Shown here piece after piece: positions 26,554 to 36,608 of a stretch of 64,000 nt of DNA. Position 1 is the first letter of the stretch. Each line of letters starts with the position of its first letter. Under the pieces are notes generated by a model that was given only the letters and a program-made list of their open reading frames with translations, did not search any database and was not told the origin of the DNA. A program made the translations under genes and the position numbers. Source of the DNA: CAVVYV01 sp963818205 (GTDB taxonomy: Bacteria; Actinomycetota; Thermoleophilia; Solirubrobacterales; 70-9); the NCBI GenBank assembly GCA_963818205.1, contig CAWFRG010000013.1, positions 302,821 to 366,820 of the forward strand, written 5' to 3'.

Positions 26554-27315
26554 CTACAGAAGCGGCAGGCGATAGCCGACGCCGGCGCGGCGACCGAGCG
26601 CGATCCCGCCGGCGAGCAGGACGACTCCGGTCGCGGCGAGCCCGAGGGTTTCGAGTCCGGTGCCGGCGAGGCTGGTGCCGGTGCCCGCCGCCTCGGGCGA
26701 GGCCACGGCCGCCGCCTCGGAGGTGCCGGCGCTGCTCGAGCCGGCCGAGCCCGCGCCCCCGCCTCCTTTTCCGCCCCCGCCGCTCGCGGCGGCGAGGACC
26801 CGGACGGTGCCGCGCATGTTCGCGTGGATGGTGCAGAAGTAGGTGAAGGTGCCGGCGCTGTTGAAGGTCTCCGACCGGCTCTGGCCGCTGTTGAAGACGC
26901 CGGTGTCGAAGCTGCCGTTGTCGGCGGTCGCCGAGTGCGGGGCCTGGCCGTTGTTGCTCCAGGTGACGGTGTCGCCGGCGGCGATCGAGATGCTCGCCGG
27001 CGAGTAGAAGTTGTCGCCCATCGAGACGGTCGTCGAGGCCGCGGCGTGGGCGACCGCTCCTCCCGCGGAGGTCGGGACTGCGGCCGGCGAGGGTTCGGCG
27101 GTCACCGCCTCCTCGGTCGGCGCGGGGTCGCTGCTCTGAACGCCGTCGCCTGCCGGCGCCGGCTCGGCCTCCGGCGGCGGCTCAGGGAGAAGGCCGGGGT
27201 CTGAGGTGGTGGTGGTGCCGATGTCCTGGGCGGCGGAGAAGGCGGGCGTGGCGACGATCGCCGCCAGCACCAGCATCGCGATTGCGAGCCCTCTGGCTCC
27301 CACCCTGCGTTTCAT
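26554..27315 (-). CDS. Exported cupredoxin with LAxTG cell-wall anchor
   Basis: Intact, 253 residues. Signal peptide RGLAIAMLVLAAIVATPAFS; Pro/Glu-rich linker; plastocyanin-like domain from TTVSMGDNFYSPASISIAAG to TFTYFCTIHANMRGTVRVLA with type 1 copper ligands His (APHSAT), Cys, His and Met. A Gly/Ser linker then LAGTG, a hydrophobic helix and a final basic tail form a sortase E-type sorting signal. A surface copper electron carrier is likely. No sortase gene is in the window. Confidence 0.85.
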   Translation of the reverse strand: MKRRVGARGLAIAMLVLAAIVATPAFSAAQDIGTTTTSDPGLLPEPPPEAEPAPAGDGVQSSDPAPTEEAVTAEPSPAAVPTSAGGAVAHAAASTTVSMGDNFYSPASISIAAGDTVTWSNNGQAPHSATADNGSFDTGVFNSGQSRSETFNSAGTFTYFCTIHANMRGTVRVLAAASGGGGKGGGGAGSAGSSSAGTSEAAAVASPEAAGTGTSLAGTGLETLGLAATGVVLLAGGIALGRRAGVGYRLPLL

Positions 27316-27336
27316 CGTAGGTCATCGGGACCTACG
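27316..27336. promoter_or_regulatory. Inverted repeat at the cupredoxin start
   Basis: CGTAGGT (27316-27322) and ACCTACG (27330-27336) flank 7 nt, directly upstream of the ATG at 27315. It would cover the ribosome-binding region as either an operator or an RNA hairpin. Confidence 0.4.
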
Positions 27337-27428
27337 TACAGCCGCGGTTTCCGGATTGGCTTCGCCATAAAACGGGTTGCGCTTCTGAACGGGTCGCTCC
27401 TGCCGGAGCGCCTTGCATCACCCTCGCG

Positions 27429-29066
27429 TCAGCCGAGCGCGCTGACGCCCGGCGGAGCGTCGGAGCGCTCGGGCTCGCGATCCGCGGCGACCCGCTTACG
27501 GTGGGTCCGGATCTCGCTCATGATCCGCTCCAGGCGGGGCTCGGTGGATGAGTCGACGTGGGTCATCGCGGCGGCGATTGCCGGATGGACGGCGGCGATT
27601 CGCTCGTGCATCGCCTGGGCGACGGCCCGGTAGGTGGGATGGCCCTCGCGGCCGGAGCGCAGCTCGATCAGGTGCATCGCCTCCCGGGCGTTCAGGTCGA
27701 GGATGTAGCGGATCCGGTAGCCGAGGCAGAGCGCGTACGAGGCGGCCTCCGGCTGCCCCGCATTGCTGAGACGCTGGAACTCCCCCGCCGAGAGATCGAG
27801 CGCCCGCTCGTACTCGGCGCCTACCCCGGCCTCTCGCACCTCACCGGGGACGCCGGCCCCGAGGTCGGGGCTGAGCCGCTGCCACTGGCAGGTGAGCATC
27901 CGGTGGCGCTGCAGGTCGCGGAAGCCACCGTAGTCGGAGACGATCTCGAACCGGTAGCGGACCGCCTCCCAGCCGCGCCCGGGGCGGTAGCGGCGGTTCG
28001 CGCGATCGCCGGCGAGGTCGGCGATCACGTCTGCCCGCTCGTCGGGCGGCAGGGCGCGGACACGCTCGCGGATCTCGCGCTCGGAGACCCCGGTGGACTC
28101 GAACAGCGAGGCGGCCAGCAGCTCCTCCTCCGATCCCTGCACCTCGACCAGCTCGACCGATGGCGCGTCGGAGGGCTCGGGCCGGTCGAGGCCGAGGCGG
28201 GCGACCCAGCGCTCGGTCGCCTCCCGGCGGCGCTCCAGGTAGGAGATCCACTCGCCGCCCCGGTCGGGGCGCTCCACCCGGGCGACGAAGCTCGGCATCA
28301 CCAGCTTCAGCTCCTCGAGGATCAGGCCGGCGAAGTGGCGGGCCTCCGGCAGCGGCGAGGCCATCATCCGGAGGAGCAGCTGCTCGTAGGCCTGGCCGGA
28401 GGCGAAGATCCCGACATGGCTCAGGGTCGCGGCCGGAAGCAGGCCGCGGAGCAGGTCGAGCGCCTTCGCCTTGATCGAGCGCCGCCAGGCGGCCTCGGGC
28501 TCCTCGCCCCGCGGCCAGCGCTCCGCGGCCCACGCCTGCACGGCTTCGAGCGAGCGCGAGTAGATCCCGAACAGGTCCTCCATCGCCCGCTCGTACTCCG
28601 GCCCGAGCTCGTCGTCGCGGTAGAAGCGATGGCCGCCGCCCGCCGAGTCGGGGAGCGGCATGTCGTAGGGGATGTAGCGGGTGGACTGCTCGAGGTAGGC
28701 GGCCAGCCGGCCGCGCTGGAGGACCTTGGTGAGGATGTTGGAGACCCACTCGCAGGCGATGTGGGCGCCGCCCACCTGGGCGATCGAGTCGTCGCCGTAG
28801 CCCATGAAGACGCGCTCGTAGAGGCCGGCGGCGCGCTCGCCCTCCTCCCCCTCGAACGGCCGCCCGCCCTCGGGGACGTCGGCGGCGAACTCCTCCAGAT
28901 AGAGCCGGCGGACGGTGCCGGCGTAGCGGGAGTAACGGGCGAACATCGCTCCCTTGATCGTCTCCGGCAGGTTGACCAGCGCGAACACGGGCCGGTCGAG
29001 GTTGGTGAAGTGGGGTGTGAGGAGGCGACGCTCCTCCTCGGTGAAGTCCTCGACCGGGTATCGCAC
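27429..29066 (-). CDS. FAD-dependent thymidylate synthase-like protein with two ThyX domains
   Basis: Intact, 545 residues from GTG 29066. Two ThyX-type halves: the first with ACEWVSNILTKVLQRGRLAA and EQSTRYIPYDMP, the second with GGFRDLQRHRMLTCQWQRLS. The canonical ThyX signature RHRxxSxNxxSxR is altered in both halves. Family members of this length occur in actinobacteria. Whether it makes dTMP is not certain. Ordinary ThyX is about 250 residues. Stands alone. Confidence 0.7.
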   Translation of the reverse strand: MRYPVEDFTEEERRLLTPHFTNLDRPVFALVNLPETIKGAMFARYSRYAGTVRRLYLEEFAADVPEGGRPFEGEEGERAAGLYERVFMGYGDDSIAQVGGAHIACEWVSNILTKVLQRGRLAAYLEQSTRYIPYDMPLPDSAGGGHRFYRDDELGPEYERAMEDLFGIYSRSLEAVQAWAAERWPRGEEPEAAWRRSIKAKALDLLRGLLPAATLSHVGIFASGQAYEQLLLRMMASPLPEARHFAGLILEELKLVMPSFVARVERPDRGGEWISYLERRREATERWVARLGLDRPEPSDAPSVELVEVQGSEEELLAASLFESTGVSEREIRERVRALPPDERADVIADLAGDRANRRYRPGRGWEAVRYRFEIVSDYGGFRDLQRHRMLTCQWQRLSPDLGAGVPGEVREAGVGAEYERALDLSAGEFQRLSNAGQPEAASYALCLGYRIRYILDLNAREAMHLIELRSGREGHPTYRAVAQAMHERIAAVHPAIAAAMTHVDSSTEPRLERIMSEIRTHRKRVAADREPERSDAPPGVSALG

Positions 29067-29190
29067 GGGCGAGCCATCGTAGTGGCCGCGACGCCGATGC
29101 CTCTGTCCCTCGGCCGAGAGCACTCCCCGGAGCATCGTGGTCGAAGAGCGCTCGCCGTGATCTCGCCCAGCCGTGTCCACGAAGCCGCGA

Positions 29191-29321
29191 CGATGGGAAT
29201 GGAGATCCTGCTCTCCGAGGCGGCCGGCTTCATCACCGGCCAGCGCCTGGTCGCCGACGGGGGCTGGAGCGCCTGGATGAGCCCGATCGACGAGTCCGGG
29301 CCACAGGGGGGCAAGCGATGA
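29191..29321 (+). pseudogene. C-terminal remnant of an SDR gene
   Basis: The frame reads MGMEILLSEAAGFITGQRLV then ADGGWSAWMSP, the typical end of a FabG-like SDR (TGQxLxVDGG). The Rossmann and catalytic parts are absent upstream. Its TGA overlaps an ATG (ATGA) opening a 19-codon stub, MSANTLAWSSSAAPGCAAL, perhaps the start of a lost partner gene. Ends of a deleted operon. Confidence 0.55.
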
Positions 29322-29396
29322 GCGCCAACACGCTCGCCTGGTCATCTTCGGCCGCACCAGGCTGCGCAGCGCTTTAGGCGCTATACCACTGCCTGG

Positions 29397-29745
29397 ATGG
29401 GCGCGATCACCGACCTCTTCGCCGGCGACCCGGTATCCGTCTTGCCGCCAGCATCGAGGTAGACGCGGTTCTTCGGGCGACCGCCGGACAGTCGCGTCGG
29501 CGAAGAGATCCTCTGGGAGATCGACGAGCACGCCTGGCTCTTCATCGAGCCGAACGCGGCGCGGGCGGGCGCCGGCCGGATCACACTCGCCGTCGCTGGA
29601 CTCGACGCGCTCCTCGAGCGCCTCGCTGCCCAGCGCATCGAGCACGAACCGATCGAGACCTACTCGAACGGTGTCCGCCACGTGAACGTCCCCGATCCGG
29701 ATGGGAACACGATCGCGTTCGCCGAGCCGCCCGACGCCACGAACG
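29397..29745 (+). CDS. VOC family protein (frameshifted)
   Basis: Starts MGAITDLFAGDPVSV; the frame is broken near 29440-29470 and resumes RFFGRPPDSRVGEEILWEID, AGRITLAVAGLDALLERLAA and VRHVNVPDPDGNTIAFAEPP, the last being the classic VOC C-terminal block. About 120 residues. The stop is unclear because the frame stays open into the convergent PfkB gene. Substrate unknown. Confidence 0.55.
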
Positions 29746-29747
29746 CG

Positions 29748-30641
29748 TCACCTCGATCGGCCGAAACCGGGGCTTCCGCTTCGCGCGAGGAGCAGGAGCG
29801 TCCGGCAAGGGCTGACCTCCGCGCCGGTGAGCTGACGCTGGTAAGGCCCTCGCCCGGTCATGCGGACGGCGCCGGCGAGTGCGGCGATGTTCAGCGACGC
29901 GGCGGCATCCTTTCCCTGCGCGAGGGCCCAGCAGAGCGCGGCCGCGAACGAGTCGCCACTCCCATAGCGGTCGACGATCGGACCCGGTGGCGCGGCGGCC
30001 TCCCAGGTCCCGGTGGCTCCGTCGGATGCGCTGTATGCGCCGCCGGCCGCGCCGCGGGTGGCCACCATCAGAGCGGGCTTTGGCGTCAGCCCTCTTGCCG
30101 CCGCCCGCTCGTCCACGTCATCGTCGCTGAAGACGAGCGCGTCGAGCTCGACGCCGGCTTCGCTCAGCACCGCACCCGCGCGGGGGGTGGCGACGAGCAC
30201 CCTCGCCCTACGCGCCGCGCGGAGCGCGCCAGGGTCGCCGGCGGTGAAGTAGACACCGTCGGCGCCCTCGAGCAGGTCCCATGGCAGCTCGTCCTCGATT
30301 CGGGGGAAGAGCCGCTCGCCGATCGTGGTGATCGTCCGCTCGCCGGCAGCGTCGATGGAGGTGAGGGCGCGACGGGTCGGCGAGTCGCGAACCGCCGAGT
30401 GCACCCTGACGCCGAGCTCCTCGAGTCGCTCCTGGGAGCGCCGAGCGAGATCGTCCGCTCCGAGCGCGGTGAACAGGTTCGCCTCTCCGGCGAGGCGGGC
30501 GAGCTGTACGGCGGCGACCCCACCGCCTCCGGCGGGCTCCTCGAAGCTGTCGGTGCCGTGGACGATCTCGCCGGTCGCCGGGAGCCGCTCGACCCGAACG
30601 AACTCCACCCACTCGACATGCCCGACGACCGCGAAACGCAA
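29748..30641 (-). CDS. PfkB-family carbohydrate kinase
   Basis: Intact, 297 residues. N-terminal RFAVVGHVEWVEFVRVERLP, the GGGG sugar-binding segment EEPAGGGGVAAVQLARLAG, and the PfkB signature 2 IVDRYGSGDSFAAALCWALA with the catalytic Asp of GxGD. A cytosolic ribokinase-like kinase; the sugar is unknown. Starts 4 nt after the nuoN stop on the same strand, so it may be transcribed from the nuo operon. Confidence 0.88.
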   Translation of the reverse strand: MRFAVVGHVEWVEFVRVERLPATGEIVHGTDSFEEPAGGGGVAAVQLARLAGEANLFTALGADDLARRSQERLEELGVRVHSAVRDSPTRRALTSIDAAGERTITTIGERLFPRIEDELPWDLLEGADGVYFTAGDPGALRAARRARVLVATPRAGAVLSEAGVELDALVFSDDDVDERAAARGLTPKPALMVATRGAAGGAYSASDGATGTWEAAAPPGPIVDRYGSGDSFAAALCWALAQGKDAAASLNIAALAGAVRMTGRGPYQRQLTGAEVSPCRTLLLLARSGSPGFGRSR

Positions 30642-30645
30642 TTCG

Positions 30646-32239
30646 TCAGCCTAGTGAGGTCGCCAACGACCCAGCCGCGTGGGACGCCCAGTCGATCAGG
30701 GGGGAGGGGGCGATGCCGAAGGCGACGGTGGCGGCGGCGCAGATAAGGCCGGCGCCGACGACGAGGCCGCAGCGGCTCGCTCCGAGCGGTCGCGCATCGG
30801 CCTCGGGCGAGCCGCCCGCGATCGCCGGCATCGGCTCCGCGGGCCTGGTCTGCCGGCCCCGGCTCGGGCCGGATCCAGACGGCGGCGATCACCCGCAGGT
30901 AGTAGACGAGCGAGACCATCGAGCCGACGACGATCACCACCCCTAGCCAGGTGTAGTCGCCGTCGACGGTCGCCTCGATCAGGAAGAGCTTGCCCATGAA
31001 CCCCGAGGTGCCGGGCAGTCCGGCGAGGGCGAGCATCCCGATCGTCAGCGGCCAGGCGAGGAGCGGCTTCGAGCGGCCGATCCCGGCGAGCGCGTCGATG
31101 TCGTCGCCGAGATCGGTCTCGCGCTCGCGGACGACGATCACCATGAAGATCGCCAGGTTCATCAGGCAGTAGACGGCGAGGTAGAAGACCAGCGCCTCCA
31201 GCCCGATCTCGGTGGCGACGACGATCCCGGCGAGCATGTAGCCGGCCTGGGCGATCCCCGAGTAGCCGAGCAGCCGCTTGAGCGAGTCCTGGCCGAGGGC
31301 GCCGAGGTTGCCGACGACGATCGAGACGACCGCAAGCACCGCGAGCGCCGGCTGCCAGTCGTCAACGAGGGGCCCGAGCGCGACCTCGAAGAGCCGCGCA
31401 AGGGCGATGAAGGCGGCGGCCTTGGTGGCGACCGACATGAAGGCGGTGACCGGGGTCGGCGCCCCCTGATAGACGTCGGGCGTCCACTGATGGAAGGGGG
31501 CGAGCGAGACCTTGAACGCGAGCCCGGTGGCGGCCATCGCGGTCCCGATCAGGATCAGGCTGTCGTCGGCCTGGCCGCCGGGGCCGAGCGCCTCGGCGAT
31601 CCGCGAGTAGTCGGTCGAGCCGGCGCCGCCGTAGAGCAGCGCGAATCCGTAGAGGACGGTGGCCGAGCCGAGCGAGCCGATCACCAGGTACTTGAGCCCC
31701 GACTCGAGCGAGGCCTCCTCTCGGACCGCGGAGGCGCAGAGGATGTAGAGGGGGATCGAGAGCAGCTCGAGGCCGACGAAGAAGCTGACCAGGTTCTGGG
31801 CCTCGGCGAGCAGGGTCATCCCGAGCACCGAGCCGAGCAGGAGCGAGTAGAAGGCGCCGTGCCCCGCCTGCTCTGCCGCCGGCTCGCGGATCGAGAGGAC
31901 GACGACGACCGCCGCCGAGAGGATCGCGATCAGCACCGCGGCCAGGCCGAAGGAGTCGAGGCGGAGGGCGCCGGCGACCAGGTCCGCCCGCTCTCCCCAC
32001 TGCCAGATCGACAGCCCGGCCGTCGTCCCCAGCGCCACCAGGGTGAGGCCGGCCAGCTCGAAGCGGCCGATCCGGGGGAGCAGCCCGATCATCAGCACCA
32101 CCACCAGCCCCGCGGTCAGGGCGATGATCGGCGAGAGCCCGGCGTAGTCGATCTCGGGGGCGTTGAAGGTCATCGCCGGGCCACCTCCGTCGCCCTCCGG
32201 CTCGTTCACCGCGGTGAGCTGGGTGCTGAACGGAGTCAT
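30646..32239 (-). CDS. nuoN: NADH-quinone oxidoreductase subunit N
   Basis: About 530 residues with one shift near 30860. Antiporter-like membrane subunit: LGYSGIAQAGYMLAGIVVAT, SLAPFHQWTPDVYQGAPTPV (the conserved Lys/His/Trp proton path) and LAGLPGTSGFMGKLFLIEA. ATG 32239 overlaps the nuoM stop (ATGA); ATG 32173 (MTFNAPEIDYAGL) is an alternative start with better family length. Last gene of the nuo operon; pumps protons in the membrane arm. Confidence 0.92.
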
Positions 32240-33685
32240 CGCTCTTCCCGAGGATCAGGCCCGGGTAGAGGGCGAGGGCGACGATGCAGGCGACGAGCGC
32301 GCCGACGACGGTCCCCTCCCGCCAGCCGATCTCGCGCGACTCGACCTCGTCGTGCTTGCGGTAGTGCATCGCGCGCTGGAAGAGGCGGAGCGCGTAGTAG
32401 GCCGCCATCGCGATCGCGGTCGAGGCGATCAGGGCGAAGACGATCTTCTCCTGGAAGATCCCGTTGAGGATGAAGAACTCGCCGATGAAGTTCGAGGAGC
32501 CGGGGATCGCCAGCAGCGCCATCGTCGCGATCAGGAAGAAGGCGGCGAGCACCGGCGCCCGCAGCGCCAGCCCGCCCATCCGGTTGATGTCGACGGTCAG
32601 TGCCCTCTCGACCAGCAACACGGAGATCAGGAAGAGGGGCACGACCACCAGCCCGTGGTTGACCATCTGCAGGACTGCCCCGTTCGCCCCGTCGGGGCGG
32701 AGGCTGAAGATGCCGAGGGTGATGATCCCGAGCTGCGCCACCGACGAGTAGCCGATCACCAGGCGGGCGTTGGTCTGGGTGAAGGCCATCACCGAGCCGT
32801 AGAGGATCGAGGCGAGGGCGATCAGCAGGATCACCTCCTGGAAATGGATCGTGGCGTCGGGGAAGATCGGCAGGACGATCCGGAGGAAGCCGTAGGCGCG
32901 CGACCTTGGAGAGCACCCCGGAGAAGACCGCGAGCGCCGGAAGCGGCGCCACCCGGTAGACGTCCGGCATCCAGCCGTGCAGGGGGAAGGCCGGCATCTT
33001 CACCAGGAAGGCGGCGGCGAAGAACCAGAAGATCCAGTACTGGCTGCCGGTCCCGAGCGGGTTCGCCTGCAGCTCGGCGATCGAGAAGGTGAGCTCGCCG
33101 CCATCGGCGGCGAGGATCCCGGTGGCGATCGCCGCGGCCAGCATCAGCAGCGAGCCGACCAGGGTGTAGACGATCATCTTGATCACCGCCCGGGTGGGAG
33201 TGACGGTCCCCTCGCCGCCGGGTCCCGCGCCCTCGCTCGCCGTCCCCCAGGCGCCGAAGAGGAAGTAGAACGGGATCAGCATCAGGTCGAAGAAGAGGAC
33301 GAACAGGATCAGGTCCTGGGCGAGGAAGGCGCCGAGGGTGGCGGTCTCGGCGAGGCCGAGCATCAGGAACCAGGTCCGGGGCCGCTCCGGGCGTGCGGAT
33401 CGTGTCCCAGGCGGTCGCCGCCAGCCAGGCGATCACGGTGAGGGCGACCAGGAAGAGGCTGATCCCGTCGACCCCGAGCTGGTAGCGGACCCCGAGGTCG
33501 GGGATCCAGCTCTCGTCGACGGTGTGCTGGAGGCCGAGCGCCGGGTCGAAGTGGGAGATGATCCCGATCACCACCCCCAGCTGCGCCACCCCGGCGAGCA
33601 GCGGCAGCACCGGGACCCAGCGTCGGGGCAGCGCGCAGGCGAGGAGCCCGGCGGCGAGCGGCATCCAGAGGACTCCCTGGATCAC
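32236..33685 (-). CDS. nuoM: NADH-quinone oxidoreductase subunit M (frameshifted)
   Basis: About 483 residues after shifts near 33395, 32895 and 32255. Key blocks: YQLGVDGISLFLVALTVIAW, VKMPAFPLHGWMPDVYRVAP (conserved Lys and HxWLP-like loop), LVIGYSSVAQLGIITLGIFS and AIPGSSNFIGEFFILNGIFQ. GTG start 33685. Antiporter-like proton-pumping subunit with 14 spans. Confidence 0.92.
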
Positions 33686-33695
33686 GGCGCCGCCC

Positions 33696-35702
33696 TCATG
33701 ACTGGATCAGGAAGTAGAGGGCGAGGCCGGCGAAGCCGGTGACCAGCAGCAGGGCGTAGGAGCGCAGGTAGCCCGACTGGGCGCCGCGGACCGCGGCGTT
33801 GGCGCCCTCGGGCGACGTCGACGGCGCCGTTGACCAGCCCCTGGACGACGTAGCGCTCGAAGGTCGAGTTGGCCCAGCGCCCCACCGCCAGCGCCGGGTC
33901 GGACGACGAGGATGTCGATCGCCTCGTCGAAGTACCACTTGCGCTCGAGGAAGGTGTGGAGGGCGGGCAGCCGCCGCTGCAGCGCCGCGGTCGTGCCCGG
34001 CGCCCGGAGGTAGGCGTAGGCGGCGGCGGCGATCCCGAGGATCGAGAGCAGTCCGCCGATCGTCAAGCCCCGCCAGGCGGCCCCGGTGCTCGGCCCCTGC
34101 TCGTAAAGGCTCGAGTCCTCGAAGGACCCGTGCAGGAACTGGTGGACGACATCGTCGACTCCGGGGATCTGAACGAAGCCGGCGAACGAGGGCGCCGGCC
34201 CCGAGCAGGCTCATCGCGATCTTCATCGGCCACTCGCGCTCGGCGATCGGGTGCTCCGGGCCGGGGAAGCCGACGTCGGTGTCCTCCGGCTCGCCGGTGA
34301 GGGGGTTCGCCGGCTCGGCGTGGTGGATGTGCCCCTGCTCCAGCTCCCGCGCCTCGGGGACGGGCTCGCGGAAGACCACCCTGAAGCCGATCCGGAAGGC
34401 GTAGAAGGCGGTGAGCAGCGCCCCGATGTAGCCGCCGATCGCGAAGATCCAGTAGAAGCCGCCGCGGTAGGCGGCGAAGTCGAGGACCTCGTCCTTGGAG
34501 AACCAGCCGGAGGTGACCGGGAAGGCGGCGAGGGCGAGGGCGCCGATCAGGAGCATCGCCGAGGTGAAGGGCATCGCCCGGCGGAAGCCCCCCATCAGGT
34601 CGATGTTCTGGCGGTTCGCCATCGCCGCGATCACCGACCCGGCCGCCATGAACAGCAGCGCCTTGAAGAAGGCGTGGGTCATCAGGTGGAAGAGCCCCGC
34701 CGAGTAGGCCCCGATCGAGACGCCGACGACCATGTAGCCGATCTGGCTCATCGTCGAGTAGGCGATGATTCGCTTCAGGTCGGTGACCACCAGGGCGATC
34801 GTTGCCGCGATCAGCAGCGTCGCCAGGCCGATGAAGGCGGCGATGTCGGCTGCGGTCAGGGCGATCTCGAAGACCGGGTGGAAGCGGGCGATCAGGTAGA
34901 CGCCGGCGGTGACCATGGTCGCCGCGTGGATCAGCGCCGAGACCGGGGTGGGGCCCTCCATCGCATCGGGAAGCCAGGTGTGGAGCGGCACCTGGGCCGA
35001 CTTGGCGAAGGCGCCGACCAGCAGCAGCAGCCCGATCAGCACCACCACCCCCTCGTTGGTGTCGAAGCTCCGCGGCGCCTCCTCGAAGATCTGGAGCAGG
35101 TCGAAGGTGCCGAGCTCGCGGAAGATGAAGAGCGCGGCGACCACCAGGCCGATGTCGCCGACCGTGTTGATGACGAAGGCCTTCATCCCAGCCGCGACCG
35201 CGGTGTCGCGCTGGTACCAGAAGCTGATCAGGGCGTAGGAGGCGAAGCCGACGAACGCCCAGCCGACGATCAGCAGGATCAGGTTGCCGGCGAGGACCAG
35301 CAGGAGCATCGAGAAGACGAAGAAGTTGAGGTAGGCGAAGAAGCGGGCGTAGCCCCGGTCGGAGGTCAGGTACGAGATCGAGTAGAGGTGGATCAGCATC
35401 GAGACGCCGCTGACGATCAGGCACATGTAGACCGAGAGCGGATCGACGAGGACGTTCATCTCGATGTCGAGGCCGGCGGCGCTCGCGTAGGTGTAGAGCG
35501 AGGAGGTGAGCTGGCGCTCCTCCACCGGCAGGTCGAGGATCTGGAAGAGGGCGCCGAGCGAGGCGAGGAAGGAGAGGGCGATCGCGCCGGTCCCGATCCA
35601 GCCGGCGGTCCGCCCCGGCAGCGCCCGCCAGCCGAGCGCGATCACCAGGGTGCCGGCGAGCGGGAAGGCGAGGACCAGCCAGCCGTAGGTGGTCGGCTCC
35701 AT
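33696..35702 (-). CDS. nuoL: NADH-quinone oxidoreductase subunit L (frameshifted near C-terminus)
   Basis: About 668 residues. Intact over the first 500: MLIHLYSISYLTSDRGYARF, AKSAQVPLHTWLPDAMEGPT (proton-path Lys), IIAYSTMSQIGYMVVGVSIG and FFKALLFMAAGSVIAAMANR. Shifts near 34195, 33885 and 33820 break the lateral-helix region; the end YALLLVTGFAGLALYFLIQS is recovered. Largest pumping subunit; starts 4 nt after nuoK. Confidence 0.93.
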   Translation of the reverse strand: MEPTTYGWLVLAFPLAGTLVIALGWRALPGRTAGWIGTGAIALSFLASLGALFQILDLPVEERQLTSSLYTYASAAGLDIEMNVLVDPLSVYMCLIVSGVSMLIHLYSISYLTSDRGYARFFAYLNFFVFSMLLLVLAGNLILLIVGWAFVGFASYALISFWYQRDTAVAAGMKAFVINTVGDIGLVVAALFIFRELGTFDLLQIFEEAPRSFDTNEGVVVLIGLLLLVGAFAKSAQVPLHTWLPDAMEGPTPVSALIHAATMVTAGVYLIARFHPVFEIALTAADIAAFIGLATLLIAATIALVVTDLKRIIAYSTMSQIGYMVVGVSIGAYSAGLFHLMTHAFFKALLFMAAGSVIAAMANRQNIDLMGGFRRAMPFTSAMLLIGALALAAFPVTSGWFSKDEVLDFAAYRGGFYWIFAIGGYIGALLTAFYAFRIGFRVVFREPVPEARELEQGHIHHAEPANPLTGEPEDTDVGFPGPEHPIAEREWPMKIAMSLLGAGALVRRLRSDPRSRRCRPPVPARVLRGLEPLRAGAEHRGRLAGLDDRRTALDPRDRRRRLRLPPGAGHDRGAAAAAARPPHLPRAQVVLRRGDRHPRRPTRRWRWGAGPTRPSSATSSRGWSTAPSTSPEGANAAVRGAQSGYLRSYALLLVTGFAGLALYFLIQS

Positions 35703-35705
35703 CGC

Positions 35706-36006
35706 CTAGCCCCTGAGGGTGCGGAGCTCGTCGACGTTGAGGGGGATCCGGCGGCGGTAGGCGGCGACGATGATCCCGAGGCCGACGACCACCTCGCAGG
35801 CGGCGATCACCATCACGATCAGGGCGAAGACCTGGCCGTCCTGGTCGCCGAGCGGCGCGGCTGAAGGCGAGCAGCGCCAGGTTGCCGGCGTTCAGCATCA
35901 GCTCCAGGCAGAGCAGGATCACCAGCGGGCTGCGGCGGAGGAGCACCCCGGCGACCCCGGTGGCGAAGATCAGCGCCGAGAGCACCAGGTACCAGGTCAG
36001 GTCCAT
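35706..36006 (-). CDS. nuoK: NADH-quinone oxidoreductase subunit K (one frameshift)
   Basis: About 100 residues with a shift near 35860. MDLTWYLVLSALIFATGVAG, then LVILLCLELMLNAGNLALLA with the essential membrane Glu, and VMVIAACEVVVGLGIIVAAY with the second conserved Glu. Normal family length and three spans. Two nt between the nuoJ stop and its ATG. Confidence 0.92.
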
Positions 36007-36008
36007 GA

Positions 36009-36608
36009 TCAGGCCACCTCCTCGCCTGCGGCTCCGGGGGTGCCGCCGGCCACCTGCTCGGGTTCCGCTGCACGAGTCCCGTCTGAGGGCTCAGGTGCCC
36101 TGGGCTCCTTGCGTCTGGCCGCCAGCACCACCGCCCCGACCGCCGCCACCAGGAGCAGCAGGGAGGCCGCCTCGAAGGCGATCAGGAAGCGCTCCAGCAG
36201 GACCTTGCCGATCGACCCCGGCGAGCCGAAGCCGAGGGCGACCTCCGGTCCCTCGGTTTCGATCGACTTCAGCCCCGAGCCGATGATCGCGATCGCCAGC
36301 TCCACGAACAGCGCCAGCCCCAGCAGGGGAGCGATGAACCGCTGGCCCGGGATCGGCTCCCAGAGCGGCTCTTCGACGTTGCCGACGTAGGCGGCGACGA
36401 ACACGTACAGCACCATCACCGCGCCGGCGTAGACGACGATCTGGGCGGCGGCGAGGAACTCGCCCTGGAGAAGGAGGAAGAGCCCGGCGAGCGAGATCAG
36501 GTGGACGATCAGGGCGAGGACGCTGTAGAAGGCGTTGCGGAGAGCGATCACCGCGATCGCGCCGCCGAGGGCGCCGATCGCGCCGGCGAAGAACGCGACC
36601 TCCTTCAC
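36009..36608 (-). CDS. nuoJ: NADH-quinone oxidoreductase subunit J
   Basis: Intact, 199 residues from GTG 36608. Blocks ALRNAFYSVLALIVHLISLA, LQGEFLAAAQIVVYAGAVMV (typical EFLAxxQIxVYxGAxxxL) and a fifth span near residue 150. A Glu/Pro/Ala-rich tail ends in GGTPGAAGEEVA. Its start overlaps the stop of an NTF2-like gene (GTGA) instead of following nuoI, as is usual. Confidence 0.93.
   Translation of the reverse strand: MKEVAFFAGAIGALGGAIAVIALRNAFYSVLALIVHLISLAGLFLLLQGEFLAAAQIVVYAGAVMVLYVFVAAYVGNVEEPLWEPIPGQRFIAPLLGLALFVELAIAIIGSGLKSIETEGPEVALGFGSPGSIGKVLLERFLIAFEAASLLLLVAAVGAVVLAARRKEPRAPEPSDGTRAAEPEQVAGGTPGAAGEEVA

Noticed and set aside
34251..35864. Very long plus-strand open frame of 537 codons opposite nuoL
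   Set aside because: It is a shadow of codon bias opposite a conserved gene. Its sequence is Asp/Glu/Gln/Arg-rich low complexity and matches no family.
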